Origin: an uncultured Mollicutes bacterium
Lineage (GTDB): Bacteria; Bacillota_I; Bacilli_A; RFN20; CAG-826
Direction of reading: 5' to 3'
NCBI GenBank assembly: GCA_900549975.1
Contig: URQK01000016.1
Location: 1 to 23,794 of the forward strand
DNA: 23,794 bases
Positions 6,119 to 14,200 of this stretch are shown here, in pieces (the first letter of the stretch is position 1; each line of letters begins with the position of its first letter). The notes under the pieces are model-generated. The model ran no database searches. It was given only the letters and a program-made list of their open reading frames with translations, and had not been told where the DNA came from. The translations under genes and the position numbers were made by a program.

Positions 6119-8158
6119 ATGAAAAAGCAACTAGCAATATTTGCATTAAGTGCCACATTATTAACAGCGGGTATAATTGTTGATAAAAGCGAAATAAAAT
6201 CAAAAGGATTTGAAGAATCCGCTACTGATTTATACAGTAAAGAAAATAACATTAAGAAAATTAGAAAAACAGATGAAGTAGTAACTCCAACAGTTGAAAC
6301 CTCAATTATGTATGCTCAATCTGGAAATGATGGCACAAATTCTTATTTGAGATTTGCAACTGCAGTTAAAGGCGATGTAACAAGCATTACTTTTAATCGA
6401 AAAGTAGAAGGAAAAGAAGATAGACCATTAGAATGTAAAACCTTGTATAAAGGAATAAGTTCAAATGGAAAAACCTATTATTATAATGGTGAAGATTTAG
6501 TAACTGCGCAAGATGAAAATACTAACAATTATTATTGGGCATGTTATACTATCAAATTTGAAGTAAATTCTTCATATTTAGATAAAAATATAACTCTAGA
6601 AATGACTATTAATGGAGAAAGTGGCATAATTGCAAATAAAACGACTTCTTATAAATTTGATAGTCAAATAGGAAAAATCACTGGTATTCAAGTCACTAAA
6701 GAATTGACTTCTTCTTATCTTGTAGGACAAGCTATAACCTTTGATGAATTAGAAGTATCTAGTTTTGACGCTAATGGAAGTAAAGTTGCTACAATTCCTA
6801 GTGAAGAATTAGAATTTTATGAAGGTGAAGAAAAACTTGATTTAAGCATAATTGGATATACTGAAGCTGGAAACCATACTATTACTGCTAAATATAAAGA
6901 GTATAGTGTAGATTTCAATATGAATATTGCTAATAATATTTATGATGTTGAAGCAGAAAACATTTATAATAAAGGTGAAAAGCCAACTGTAAATAATGTT
7001 AATTATATAGAAAGAGATAATTGCAATACTGATATCAAAGAATTGAAACCAATTGTATATGGCTCAAAGCCTGAAGGCGGTACTGACTATGCTTCATATG
7101 ATAAAGCAGATGCTAAAAATGCATCTGGACAAGCATATTTAGGTGAAGTTAAAAATGGCAATAGTTTCAATTTGCATATATTCTCAGGCGTAGAAAAACA
7201 AGTGACATTATATATGACTGCATCTAGTGGCGTTATAGAAAAAGATATAGCTAGTTGGCAACCTGTTAAAATGGCTGATATTCAACTAAATAAAATGATT
7301 GAAATTTCCAAAAATGGCAATGCACTATCTATCGGTGATGATGTTATTTTACCTGGATCAGAAACTCCTGCAAATGCGGATGGTAAGTACACATATGATC
7401 CTAATATTTGGGCAAATTTTGTTAGAGTAGCTATAGGTACAGTTAATATTAATCAAGGAGATAACGTAATTAATGTAACTATTACAAGTTCTATTAAAAA
7501 CGAGGACACAATTACAAAATCAAATGGGACTATGAATATAGATAAATTTGATTTAGTAGATAATATTGGCTATTTAGTCGAAGCTGAAGAAGCAATGAAT
7601 AAGAGTGAAATTGTTCCAACTAATAGAACTTATGTAGAGAGAGTAAAATATTCAGGAAATCAATTAGGTGCAATGTTAGCATCAGCAGGAAAAAAAGATG
7701 CGGAGAATGCTTCTGGCAAAGGATATATGGGTGAAATCAAAGGCGGAAATGCTTTTAATGTTCATGTTTGGTCAGACGTAGAAAGAGATGTAAATGTTAT
7801 TATGTCTGCTTCAAGCGGTGTTATTGAAAAAGATGTTGCTAGTTGGAAGCCAATTAAAATGGCAGATATTCAATTAAATCAAATGATAAGTGCTGAAACT
7901 AACGGAACTTCATTTACTATTTCTGATGATATAATTTTACCTGGATCAGAAACTCCTGCTGGTGAAGATGGAAAATACAAATATGATCCATTAATATGGG
8001 CTCATTTTATTCCTGTTAATTTAGGGACAATGCACTTAAATAAAGGTGATAATGTTATTACAATAAAAATAATTAAACAAATTGCTTTTACAGGTGAATT
8101 TACTAAACGATCAGGCACTTTAAATATAGACTACTTTGCATTTAATTATATTGACTAA
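6119..8158 (+). CDS. Exported protein with Ig-like domain and two carbohydrate-binding-like domains
   Basis: Predicted surface protein of 679 residues with no catalytic motif. The start is ATG 6119, seven bases after AGGTGGTG; the GTG at 6107 lies within that site. A Lys-Lys N-terminus and hydrophobic stretch (about 5-21) form a signal peptide or membrane anchor; no lipobox Cys is present, unlike the lipoprotein at 1557. Residues about 60-180 form a domain I do not recognise. Residues about 184-272 resemble the group 3 Ig-like domain (YLVGQAITFDELEV). Residues 275-482 and 485-679 are tandem copies of the CBM6/35-like module also found in the lipoprotein. It follows the 41-residue peptide gene with only 12 bases between stop and start and ends at a terminator, so it is probably the last gene of the glycan cluster. 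It may anchor or gather glycans for the GH3 enzyme; ligand unknown. Confidence 0.72.
   Translation: MKKQLAIFALSATLLTAGIIVDKSEIKSKGFEESATDLYSKENNIKKIRKTDEVVTPTVETSIMYAQSGNDGTNSYLRFATAVKGDVTSITFNRKVEGKEDRPLECKTLYKGISSNGKTYYYNGEDLVTAQDENTNNYYWACYTIKFEVNSSYLDKNITLEMTINGESGIIANKTTSYKFDSQIGKITGIQVTKELTSSYLVGQAITFDELEVSSFDANGSKVATIPSEELEFYEGEEKLDLSIIGYTEAGNHTITAKYKEYSVDFNMNIANNIYDVEAENIYNKGEKPTVNNVNYIERDNCNTDIKELKPIVYGSKPEGGTDYASYDKADAKNASGQAYLGEVKNGNSFNLHIFSGVEKQVTLYMTASSGVIEKDIASWQPVKMADIQLNKMIEISKNGNALSIGDDVILPGSETPANADGKYTYDPNIWANFVRVAIGTVNINQGDNVINVTITSSIKNEDTITKSNGTMNIDKFDLVDNIGYLVEAEEAMNKSEIVPTNRTYVERVKYSGNQLGAMLASAGKKDAENASGKGYMGEIKGGNAFNVHVWSDVERDVNVIMSASSGVIEKDVASWKPIKMADIQLNQMISAETNGTSFTISDDIILPGSETPAGEDGKYKYDPLIWAHFIPVNLGTMHLNKGDNVITIKIIKQIAFTGEFTKRSGTLNIDYFAFNYID
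6941..7563 (+). repeat. Carbohydrate-binding-like domain, copy B
   Basis: Encodes residues 275-482 of the protein at 6119-8158. It is the most diverged copy: FSGVEK replaces WSDVER and there is an insertion near the start (VNYIERDNCNTDIKELKP), while NASGQAYLGEV, DIQLNKMI and DDVILPGSETPA are kept. Confidence 0.7.
7571..8155 (+). repeat. Carbohydrate-binding-like domain, copy C
   Basis: Encodes residues 485-679 of the protein at 6119-8158. It matches copy A closely (QLGAML, WSDVER, IAFTGE/MAFTGD, GTLNID) and shares DVASW-type and ILPGSETPA segments with copy B. Confidence 0.72.
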
Positions 8159-8174
8159 TTGAATTTTATACTTA

Positions 8175-8205
8175 AAGGGTAACTCACTAGGGTTATCCTT
8201 TTTTT
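8175..8205 (+). terminator. Terminator closing the glycan cluster
   Basis: A 9-bp stem (8175-8183 with 8192-8200, one G-U pair) runs into seven T. It lies 16 bases after the stop at 8158. Confidence 0.85.
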
Positions 8206-8212
8206 GCACATT

Positions 8213-8243
8213 AAAAAAAACCACGAGTCGTTCAAACTCGTGG
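8213..8243 (-). terminator. Terminator of the S1-pgi gene
   Basis: A perfect 8-bp stem (CCACGAGT/ACTCGTGG, 8221-8228 and 8236-8243) is followed on the minus strand by eight T (8220-8213). It sits 25 bases beyond the pgi stop and converges with the plus-strand terminator. Confidence 0.9.
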
Positions 8244-8268
8244 TAATATTTATAATTTTTGTATTCTA

Positions 8269-9933
8269 CTAAAATCCAGGCTTTCCAAGTAAATGGAACA
8301 TATTTCTTTTATAAATTTCTACGCCTGGTTGATTAAATGGATTAACACCTAATAAATAAGCAGACATTGCGCAAGCTCTCATAAAGAAATAAAATAAAGC
8401 GCCTAAATGGTAAGCATCCATTTTATTAACATTAATTAAGATATTAGGAACATTTCCATCCTCTTCATGAGCTTTAATAGTGCCTTTCATTGCTTGTTCA
8501 TTAACGAATGATAATGTTTTACCTTCAAGATAATTTAATCCATCAAGATTTTCATCATCATGAGGGACTTTAATATCAATATTAGGAGTGTTAACATGAA
8601 TTGTAGTTTCAAATAATACTGGTGATCCTTGTTGAATGTATTGACCTAATGAATGTAAATCAGTAGAGAAAGTAACAGATCCAGGGAATAAGCCTTTTTT
8701 ATCCTTCCCCTCAGATTCACCAAATAATTGTTTTAACCATTCACCGATTAAAGATAATGAAGGTTCATAAGTAACAAATAGTTCCACAGGTTTATTGTGA
8801 CGATAGAAGTAATCGCGTAATACAGCATATTTATAACAATCATTCTCTAATAAATTGTCATTATCGTATTTGACCATCGCATCAAATGCACCTTGAAGCA
8901 TTTTTTTAATATCAATACCAGCACAAGCAATTGGGAATAAACCAACTGCGGTTAATACACTATAACGACCACCAATACTATCAGGTAATACGAATGTTTC
9001 ATATCCTTCAGCATTACAAAGTTTCTTTAATGCGCCTTTTTCTTTATCAGTTGTGGCAAATATTGCTTTTCTACTAGCTTCAACACCAACTTTTTCAATT
9101 AATAATTCACGTAATAATCTAAAAGCAATTGATGTTTCGGTGGTGGTACCTGATTTAGAAATTACATTAATAGCGAATTTCTTGTTTTTAAGATATTCCA
9201 TTACTTGAGCAATATAAGTAGGTGAGAAAGTTTGACCTAAATAGATAATCTCTAATTTGTCATTACTAAATAATCCACGTAATGCTTCAATTGCGGCTCT
9301 AGCACCTAAATAAGATCCACCGATACCACAGACAACTAATGTTTCAAAATGCTCACGAACATATGCGGCATCTTTAACCATACGTTCGACTTCTTCTTTG
9401 TCATAATCGTTTGGCCAAGTAGTCCAACCTAAGAAATCACTACCTTCGCCAGTTTTGTTATTAATCATATGGTTAATTTCTTTTACTCTATCTTTGTAAG
9501 AGTCAAAATTAACATCCTCAATAACATGTGAAAAATCTAAACTTATCATATTTTGTTCCTCCATAGACTCGTCTATCCAACTATTTAATTTTTCTTTTAA
9601 AGGATAAAAATCCTTATCAGTAAATAACATTTTTATGCGTTTTGGTTTATTAAATGAAAATGGCTTTTTCAAATTTTGTCTTTCTCGTTCACCTAAAGCT
9701 TTTATTGAAAGTTTTAAGTAATTGTTTTTTTCTTCATATCCTAATACTTTGACTTTTACTTCGTCATCAATTTTGACATAATCTTCAATGTTTTTAACGA
9801 ATTTTGAAGATATTTCAGAAATATGAATTAAACCAGTTTGCCCATTTTCAAATACTACAAACGCACCATATGGCTGAATACCAGTAACACGTCCAACAAT
9901 AATATCATTGGCTTTATAATAAACGCGTTCCAA
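8269..9933 (-). CDS. pgi: S1 RNA-binding domain fused to glucose-6-phosphate isomerase
   Basis: Interconverts glucose-6-phosphate and fructose-6-phosphate in glycolysis. Residues 129-554 are a complete Pgi: KTGEGSDFLGW, GIGGSYLGARAA, SKSGTTTE, GGRYSVLTAVGLFP and the C-terminal catalytic Lys region GVEIYKRNMF. Residues 1-128 are an extra part: an S1 OB-fold domain (IVGRVTGIQPYGAFV, GLIHISEIS, VKVKVLGYEE, LSIKAL) plus a tail ending FYPLKEKLNSWIDE, like the separate general stress protein YugI/GSP13/CvfD. The whole is one open frame. The upstream start is TTG 9933, five bases after GAGGTGAT, which lies in the end of ispD. An internal site GGAGGAA precedes ATG 9549 (Met129), precisely where standard Pgi begins, so a 426-residue Pgi may be made alone. 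This could be a true fusion, a dual-product gene, or a lost stop codon. Confidence 0.9.
   Translation of the reverse strand: MERVYYKANDIIVGRVTGIQPYGAFVVFENGQTGLIHISEISSKFVKNIEDYVKIDDEVKVKVLGYEEKNNYLKLSIKALGERERQNLKKPFSFNKPKRIKMLFTDKDFYPLKEKLNSWIDESMEEQNMISLDFSHVIEDVNFDSYKDRVKEINHMINNKTGEGSDFLGWTTWPNDYDKEEVERMVKDAAYVREHFETLVVCGIGGSYLGARAAIEALRGLFSNDKLEIIYLGQTFSPTYIAQVMEYLKNKKFAINVISKSGTTTETSIAFRLLRELLIEKVGVEASRKAIFATTDKEKGALKKLCNAEGYETFVLPDSIGGRYSVLTAVGLFPIACAGIDIKKMLQGAFDAMVKYDNDNLLENDCYKYAVLRDYFYRHNKPVELFVTYEPSLSLIGEWLKQLFGESEGKDKKGLFPGSVTFSTDLHSLGQYIQQGSPVLFETTIHVNTPNIDIKVPHDDENLDGLNYLEGKTLSFVNEQAMKGTIKAHEEDGNVPNILINVNKMDAYHLGALFYFFMRACAMSAYLLGVNPFNQPGVEIYKRNMFHLLGKPGF
9547..9562 (-). promoter_or_regulatory. 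Internal ribosome binding site and start codon for Pgi alone
   Basis: On the minus strand GGAGGAA (9562-9556) lies six bases before ATG (9549-9547), in frame with the fused gene. It is a better initiation signal than the TTG at 9933, and Met129 begins MISLDFSHV, matching the usual Pgi N-terminus. Confidence 0.65.
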
Positions 9934-9935
9934 TA

Positions 9936-10628
9936 TTAATCACCTCGACTTAATAAGCATTCCAATAGTTTTAAATCCATTGGCGTAGTAATCTTAAAAT
10001 TCAAATCGTTATTTTTGAGTAAGTAAACTTTTTTGCCACTCATAGTTACTAATTGTGCATCATCACTAGCATTTTGAACATTATTTTTAACAGCTAACTT
10101 ATGAGCTTTTAAAATCAAACCATATTTAAATGCTTGCGGTGTTTGAATAGCCACTAAAGATGACCTATCAACTAAAGTACCATAATGATGATTGTTATTA
10201 GTGGCGATTGTATCAATAACATTTCCAACCATCGTTATTGCTGGATGTCTTTTACTAGTAACAATCATTTCTTCAATTAAAGAAGAACTAATTAATGGTC
10301 TAGCGGCATCATGAATAATAACTAAATCCTTATTAACTGCAAATCCTTTTAATGCTCCTAAGACATTGAAAGATGATTCTTGCCTAGTTTTACCACCTTC
10401 TACAAGCATATGAACTTTTTCAAATTTAAATTCATTGATGATTTCATACATTTTTTTGAAAAATTTCTTTTTGGTAACAATGATTATTTCATCAATGCTT
10501 TTAGCATTTTCAAATGCTTGAATGGAGTAGTAAATTAAAGGCTTTTCATGAACTTCAAGAAATTGTTTGGGAGTGTGATTGTTCATTCTTTTGCCATTAC
10601 CTGATGCTAAGATAATTCCAAAATTCAT
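9936..10628 (-). CDS. ispD: 2-C-methyl-D-erythritol 4-phosphate cytidylyltransferase
   Basis: Third step of the MEP isoprenoid pathway: joins CTP and MEP to form CDP-ME in the cytoplasm. The protein has 230 residues, normal for the family. Visible motifs are the nucleotide-binding ILASGNGKRM (Ser for the more usual Gly), KQFLEV, IHDAARPLIS, QTPQAF, ASDDAQLV and the C-terminal FKITTPMDL. The nearest alternative is the ribitol-5-phosphate cytidylyltransferase TarI; HDAARP favours IspD, though the families are close and no other MEP or teichoic-acid gene is in the window. ATG 10628 is chosen because the GAGAGGTG site lies six bases before it; the GTG at 10637 overlaps that site. The S1-pgi gene starts two bases after this stop and its ribosome binding site is inside this gene, so the pair is translationally coupled. 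Confidence 0.82.
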   Translation of the reverse strand: MNFGIILASGNGKRMNNHTPKQFLEVHEKPLIYYSIQAFENAKSIDEIIIVTKKKFFKKMYEIINEFKFEKVHMLVEGGKTRQESSFNVLGALKGFAVNKDLVIIHDAARPLISSSLIEEMIVTSKRHPAITMVGNVIDTIATNNNHHYGTLVDRSSLVAIQTPQAFKYGLILKAHKLAVKNNVQNASDDAQLVTMSGKKVYLLKNNDLNFKITTPMDLKLLECLLSRGD

Positions 10629-10647
10629 AACACTCACCTCTCAATGT

Positions 10648-10653
10648 ATTATA
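10648..10653 (-). promoter_or_regulatory. Possible -10 element of an ispD promoter
   Basis: A consensus TATAAT on the minus strand lies 20 bases before the ispD ATG. No convincing -35 hexamer is found at 16-18 bases, so the promoter would be weak or activator-dependent. Confidence 0.35.
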
Positions 10654-10728
10654 GACTAATAGCAACAAGAAAAAAAGTGATTTTATGTATATTTGATACA
10701 AAAAATTACAATTTATTTTCATAATTTT

Positions 10729-11565
10729 TTACTTTAAATCGCTTAACTTACTTTCAACATTCATAAGTTCAAACGATACCGCAATTGAATCAATAATTAG
10801 TTTCATTGCTTTCTCTAATGTTGAGTTTGCGGTATAATCGGCTTTGCAAGCAAAGTTAATACGATCGGCATCATATAACTGCATTGCTTTTTCTTTATCA
10901 TCATTTGCGTATATAGCAATCGATTTTCCGCCATTAGACTTAACTAATGCCATACAAGGAACATCGGTCATTCCATCACCTAAATAGACAATATTTTGAT
11001 GTGGAATACGGCGATTAATAGTTTTAGAATTTAAAGTGTTATCATCAGTAACATCAAGTACACCTTTAGAAATTCGATAGATGAATTGAGTTTTTCCTGT
11101 ATAATTGATTGCTAATTTTGGCCAAACAGGTTCGTCGTTTTCATCAAATAAAAATTCGCATCCATATATGGCGGTAAACTCATTCGCTATCGAGCAGCCA
11201 TCAATAATTTCTTTTGTCCCGGATGATACTAGATAATGTTCGACTTTGACACCTTTAGATTCTCCATAAGCATTGATTCTTTTAAACCAAGTGGATACAC
11301 CAGGATAGAAGCGAATATCTTTACCTAAACTTTTTAAATAATCTTTAGTTAATTTAACACCTTTTTCTTTAGAAAGTTTAACCATCATATACATATAAGA
11401 TAAGATTCTTTCAACATTTGTTTTTTCTGAAAAAACTGATGTTTCATGCCAGAATTCTTCAGGAGTCATTCCTAGGGCAGGAATAAAAGAGTAGTTTTGC
11501 ATATCTTCACTAGATAATGTTTTATCAAAATCATAAACGATAGCGATAATTGGTTGCTTTTTCAT
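10729..11565 (-). CDS. HAD-superfamily phosphatase (type IB-like)
   Basis: Cytoplasmic Mg2+-dependent phosphohydrolase of 278 residues. Motif I is YDFDKTLS with nucleophile Asp12 and general acid/base Asp14; motif II is LVSSGT; motif IV is YLGDGMTDVPCM. The helical insertion between motifs I and II (about residues 20-100) matches the C1-capped IB class that includes phosphoserine phosphatase. The substrate cannot be told from sequence. ATG 11565 is preceded by a perfect AGGAGGA. The gene has its own strong promoter and is followed by 100 bases before ispD, so it may be read through into ispD and pgi or act independently. The ordinary domain content gives no hint of recent transfer. Confidence 0.8.
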   Translation of the reverse strand: MKKQPIIAIVYDFDKTLSSEDMQNYSFIPALGMTPEEFWHETSVFSEKTNVERILSYMYMMVKLSKEKGVKLTKDYLKSLGKDIRFYPGVSTWFKRINAYGESKGVKVEHYLVSSGTKEIIDGCSIANEFTAIYGCEFLFDENDEPVWPKLAINYTGKTQFIYRISKGVLDVTDDNTLNSKTINRRIPHQNIVYLGDGMTDVPCMALVKSNGGKSIAIYANDDKEKAMQLYDADRINFACKADYTANSTLEKAMKLIIDSIAVSFELMNVESKLSDLK

Positions 11566-11595
11566 TAAAATATAATCCTCCTAATTCTCATATAA

Positions 11596-11624
11596 ATTAT
11601 ATATTTATATGAATGAATAGTCAA
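11596..11624 (-). promoter_or_regulatory. Strong sigma-A promoter for the HAD phosphatase gene
   Basis: TTGACT (11624-11619), a 17-base spacer and TATAAT (11601-11596) on the minus strand: 11 of 12 consensus positions. The start codon is about 30 bases downstream of the -10 element. Confidence 0.85.
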
Positions 11625-11652
11625 TTTATATGCAAAAATGATGAGTATTTGC

Positions 11653-11681
11653 TTGAAAACGTTTAGATTTGTTTATAAAAT
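11653..11681 (+). promoter_or_regulatory. Promoter of the LemA-like gene overlapped by a cre-like site
   Basis: TTGAAA (11653-11658), 17 bases, TAAAAT (11676-11681). The -35 is part of TGAAAACGTTTAGA (11654-11667), which matches 13 of 14 cre consensus positions. Binding there would block polymerase, so catabolite repression is plausible. It could also be chance or another LacI-family operator. Confidence 0.6.
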
Positions 11682-11708
11682 ATTTGTTTGAAAGGGAGAT
11701 TAACTTTT

Positions 11709-12257
11709 ATGTCATTAACTAAAGCAAATTTATTAGTTTTATACATAGTTATATTTATTTTTGGTGTTTTATTATTTTTGTTTTTATTAATAGAAATAAT
11801 TGCTTATTTTTCTTTAAAAAAATTAAATGAAAGAATTGAAAAAAGAAATTACAACGTCAATATCTTATTAGCACAAAAATACGATATACTAGTTTTGCTT
11901 GCTAAAATATTTAAAAAATACAATATGACGATACCAAGTGAGTTTCAAGAAGAATTATCACCGAAAATGGATGAGTCATTAAAGCGTTTAACACTTACGG
12001 AAAGATTAACAGTTAAAGCATACTTAATGAAGGCTAGTCAAACACTATTATATTTTGCCGAAAGTAATGAAAAAGTTAAAAATGATAAAGAGTATCAAAT
12101 ACTGAAGAAATCTTTATTAGAGATTGATCAAAATCACCGCAAAGCATTAGCGCTTTATAACGCTGATGCATTGGGCTTTAATTACTGGATTAAAGTTTGG
12201 GCGTTTCGTCCCATTGCGCGCTTAGCAAAGTTCAGTGAAAAAGAAATCGTTTCCTAG
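11709..12257 (+). CDS. LemA-like membrane-anchored protein
   Basis: A 182-residue protein with one N-terminal membrane segment (about 9-35) and a helical cytoplasmic or surface part. The region LxxFAESNEKVKNDKEYQ, then LLEIDQNHRKALALYNADAL and an aromatic, Pro-containing end (WAFRPIARLAKF), follows the layout of LemA proteins (EAYPdLKAnenF, tEnrIaxARrxYN, then a P-x-A segment). The match is by pattern and remote, so it may be only a LemA relative. LemA function is not settled. The start is ATG 11709 after AAAGGGAG; the TTG at 11688 would put the site inside the gene. It is divergent from the HAD phosphatase gene and has its own promoter with a cre-like site. The gpmI gene follows after 67 bases. 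Confidence 0.6.
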   Translation: MSLTKANLLVLYIVIFIFGVLLFLFLLIEIIAYFSLKKLNERIEKRNYNVNILLAQKYDILVLLAKIFKKYNMTIPSEFQEELSPKMDESLKRLTLTERLTVKAYLMKASQTLLYFAESNEKVKNDKEYQILKKSLLEIDQNHRKALALYNADALGFNYWIKVWAFRPIARLAKFSEKEIVS

Positions 12258-12291
12258 TTATCGTTTTTCTTTAATTATTCACACAAATGTG

Positions 12292-12297
12292 TATAAT
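12292..12297 (+). promoter_or_regulatory. Possible -10 element for gpmI
   Basis: TATAAT lies 27 bases before the gpmI ATG, right after a short ACAC/GTGT inverted repeat. No good -35 is seen. gpmI may also be read from the LemA-like gene promoter because no terminator lies between them. Confidence 0.35.
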
Positions 12298-12324
12298 TAT
12301 TAGTGGTAAAAGAGGTGTATTAAA

Positions 12325-13923
12325 ATGAACAAATTACCAGTTATATTAATTATTATGGATGGCTATGGTATAAGAAAAGAAACTTATGGCAACGCTATCG
12401 CGGAAGCTAAAAAACCACATCTTGATATGCTTATGAGTAAATATCCTACTACTTTAATTCAAGCATCAGGTGAATATGTTGGTTTACCAGATGGTCAAAT
12501 GGGTAACTCAGAAGTAGGTCATTTAAACTTAGGCGCAGGACGTATTGTTCACCAATCATTAAGTTTAATTAATAAAGCAGTTAAAGATGGAACATTCTAT
12601 GAAAATGAGCACTATTTACACGCTATTAAATATGTAAAGAATCATAATTCTAATTTACATATTATGGGCTTATTATCTGATGGTGGTGTTCACTCACATA
12701 TCAATCATATTATAGCTATGATTAAAATGGCTAAAAAAGAAGGATTAAAAGATGTCTTTGTTCACTGCTTTATGGATGGAAGAGACGTTGATCCACAAGT
12801 TGGTGTAACTTATGTTGATAAAATTGCTAAAGTAATGGAAGAAGAAAACTTTGGACATATTGCTGATATATCCGGAAGATACTACGCAATGGATAGAGAT
12901 AAAAACTTTGATCGTAATGATAAGAGCTACCGCGTCATGGTAGATCATGATGGAGCAAGTTTTACTGATTATAAACAATACTTTAAAGATCAATATGCAT
13001 ATTTGCCTACTACTGGAAAAGATGCATCAGATGAATTCCTTATCCCAGCTTACAATGCTAATGTCGATGGAAGAATCAAAGATGAAGATGCTATTATTTT
13101 TATGAATTTTAGACCAGATCGTGCAATTCAAATTGCTACAATGTTCTCAAACCCATATTTTTATGAACATCCACCAGTCAAGGCTGATGGCACATTAATG
13201 TATAAGCCATATGTACCAAGCCATGTTTTAAAAGATATTTTCTTTGTATCAACAATGAAATATGCTGATTCAGTAAAAGGTGAAATTGCCTTTGCTTTAC
13301 CAAAATTAACAAATGTATTAGGCGTATGGCTTGCTGATCATGGATATCGTCAACTTCGTATTGCCGAAACTGAAAAATACGCTCATGTAACATTCTTCTT
13401 TGATGGAACAATTAATTATGATGGAATTGAAAGACCAGAATTAAAAGGCTCTCGCCGTGTTTTAGTTAATTCTCCAAAAGTTCCTACATATGATATGCAA
13501 CCAGAGATGTCAGCGTATGAAGTTACTGATAAGTTGCTAAAAGAACTAGACAAAAAAGACTTAGATGTTGTCATATTGAACTTTGCAAACTGCGATATGG
13601 TTGGACATACAGCAGTCGAACCTGCCGTTGTTAAAGCTGTTGAAACAGTTGATGAGTGTGTTGGTAAGATTTATGATTACGTTCAACAAAACGGCGGTAC
13701 ACTTATTGTCACTGCGGATCATGGTAATGCCGAAATTATTAAAGACGCTGAAGGTCATCCATTTACCGCTCATACAACAAGTAAGGTTCCTGTAATTATT
13801 ACTATTCCAGGTTTAAAACTTCGTGAAGATGGTAAGTTATCTAATATTGCTCCAACTATTATTGATTTATTAGGTGACACAAAACCAGCTGAAATGACTG
13901 AAAATAGTTTAATCCTTAAATAA
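12325..13923 (+). CDS. gpmI: 2,3-bisphosphoglycerate-independent phosphoglycerate mutase
   Basis: Interconverts 3- and 2-phosphoglycerate in glycolysis using two Mn2+ ions and a phosphoserine intermediate. Asp12 in MDGYG and Ser62 in MGNSEVGH are the expected metal ligand and catalytic Ser; DGRDV, ADHGNAE and AHTTSKVPV supply the remaining substrate and metal contacts. At 532 residues it is slightly longer than the usual 505-515. ATG 12325 follows AGAGGTG by nine bases. A terminator lies directly downstream. Standing alone from the rest of the glycolytic genes, it is not part of a gap-pgk-tpi-eno cluster here. Nothing essential is missing. Confidence 0.95.
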   Translation: MNKLPVILIIMDGYGIRKETYGNAIAEAKKPHLDMLMSKYPTTLIQASGEYVGLPDGQMGNSEVGHLNLGAGRIVHQSLSLINKAVKDGTFYENEHYLHAIKYVKNHNSNLHIMGLLSDGGVHSHINHIIAMIKMAKKEGLKDVFVHCFMDGRDVDPQVGVTYVDKIAKVMEEENFGHIADISGRYYAMDRDKNFDRNDKSYRVMVDHDGASFTDYKQYFKDQYAYLPTTGKDASDEFLIPAYNANVDGRIKDEDAIIFMNFRPDRAIQIATMFSNPYFYEHPPVKADGTLMYKPYVPSHVLKDIFFVSTMKYADSVKGEIAFALPKLTNVLGVWLADHGYRQLRIAETEKYAHVTFFFDGTINYDGIERPELKGSRRVLVNSPKVPTYDMQPEMSAYEVTDKLLKELDKKDLDVVILNFANCDMVGHTAVEPAVVKAVETVDECVGKIYDYVQQNGGTLIVTADHGNAEIIKDAEGHPFTAHTTSKVPVIITIPGLKLREDGKLSNIAPTIIDLLGDTKPAEMTENSLILK

Positions 13924-13933
13924 ATTTGATACT

Positions 13934-13970
13934 AATCCTAATGGTTTAACATGCCACTAGGATTTTCTTT
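13934..13970 (+). terminator. Terminator after gpmI
   Basis: An 11-bp stem with one A-C mismatch (13934-13944 with 13954-13964) is followed by TTTTCTTT-type sequence. It lies 10 bases after the stop. Confidence 0.7.
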
Positions 13971-14200
13971 AATTTTAACTAGGGGTAATAAGTAGTTAAT
14001 CACAAGTAGTTTTTAAGTAAATAAGTATCAAATTATTGAAAAATGATTTTTTGGTAAGGAAATATGAATTTGTTAGTAATATTTTAGTAGTTTTTTACTT
14101 TTTTACCTAAAAAAGCGCTTTAAAAGTGAATTTTTTAGTGATAAATGTCGTTAATAGTAGTAAATTAATAGTATAAATATGAAAGTAGAGGTAATAATTT
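13971..14200 (+). promoter_or_regulatory. AT-rich leader region of the M3 peptidase gene
   Basis: No gene is seen. An imperfect 32-base inverted repeat (14107-14138, CTAAAAAA/TTTTTTAG arms with an inner CGCTT/AAGTG pairing) surrounds the 10-base palindrome AAAGCGCTTT (14112-14121), which resembles the core of a cre but lacks its outer TG/CA. TATAAA at 14172-14177 could be a -10 element; no good -35 is visible. The peptidase ribosome binding site AGAGGTAA ends just before the ATG. Confidence 0.3.

Noticed and set aside
2208..8155. Mobile element or recent DNA duplication linking the three binding-domain copies
   Set aside because: The copies are similar in protein but diverged in DNA, and no transposase, terminal repeats or target duplications are seen.
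10629..10637. GTG start giving a three-residue longer IspD
   Set aside because: The GTG overlaps the AGAGGTG ribosome binding site; ATG 10628 has proper spacing.
12258..12324. A terminator between the LemA-like gene and gpmI
   Set aside because: Only a 4-5 bp ACAC/GTGT repeat without a T-run is present, and it overlaps the -10 element.
12745..13795. Minus- and plus-strand open frames inside gpmI
   Set aside because: They are shadows of a well-conserved gene, with no ribosome binding sites or recognisable products.
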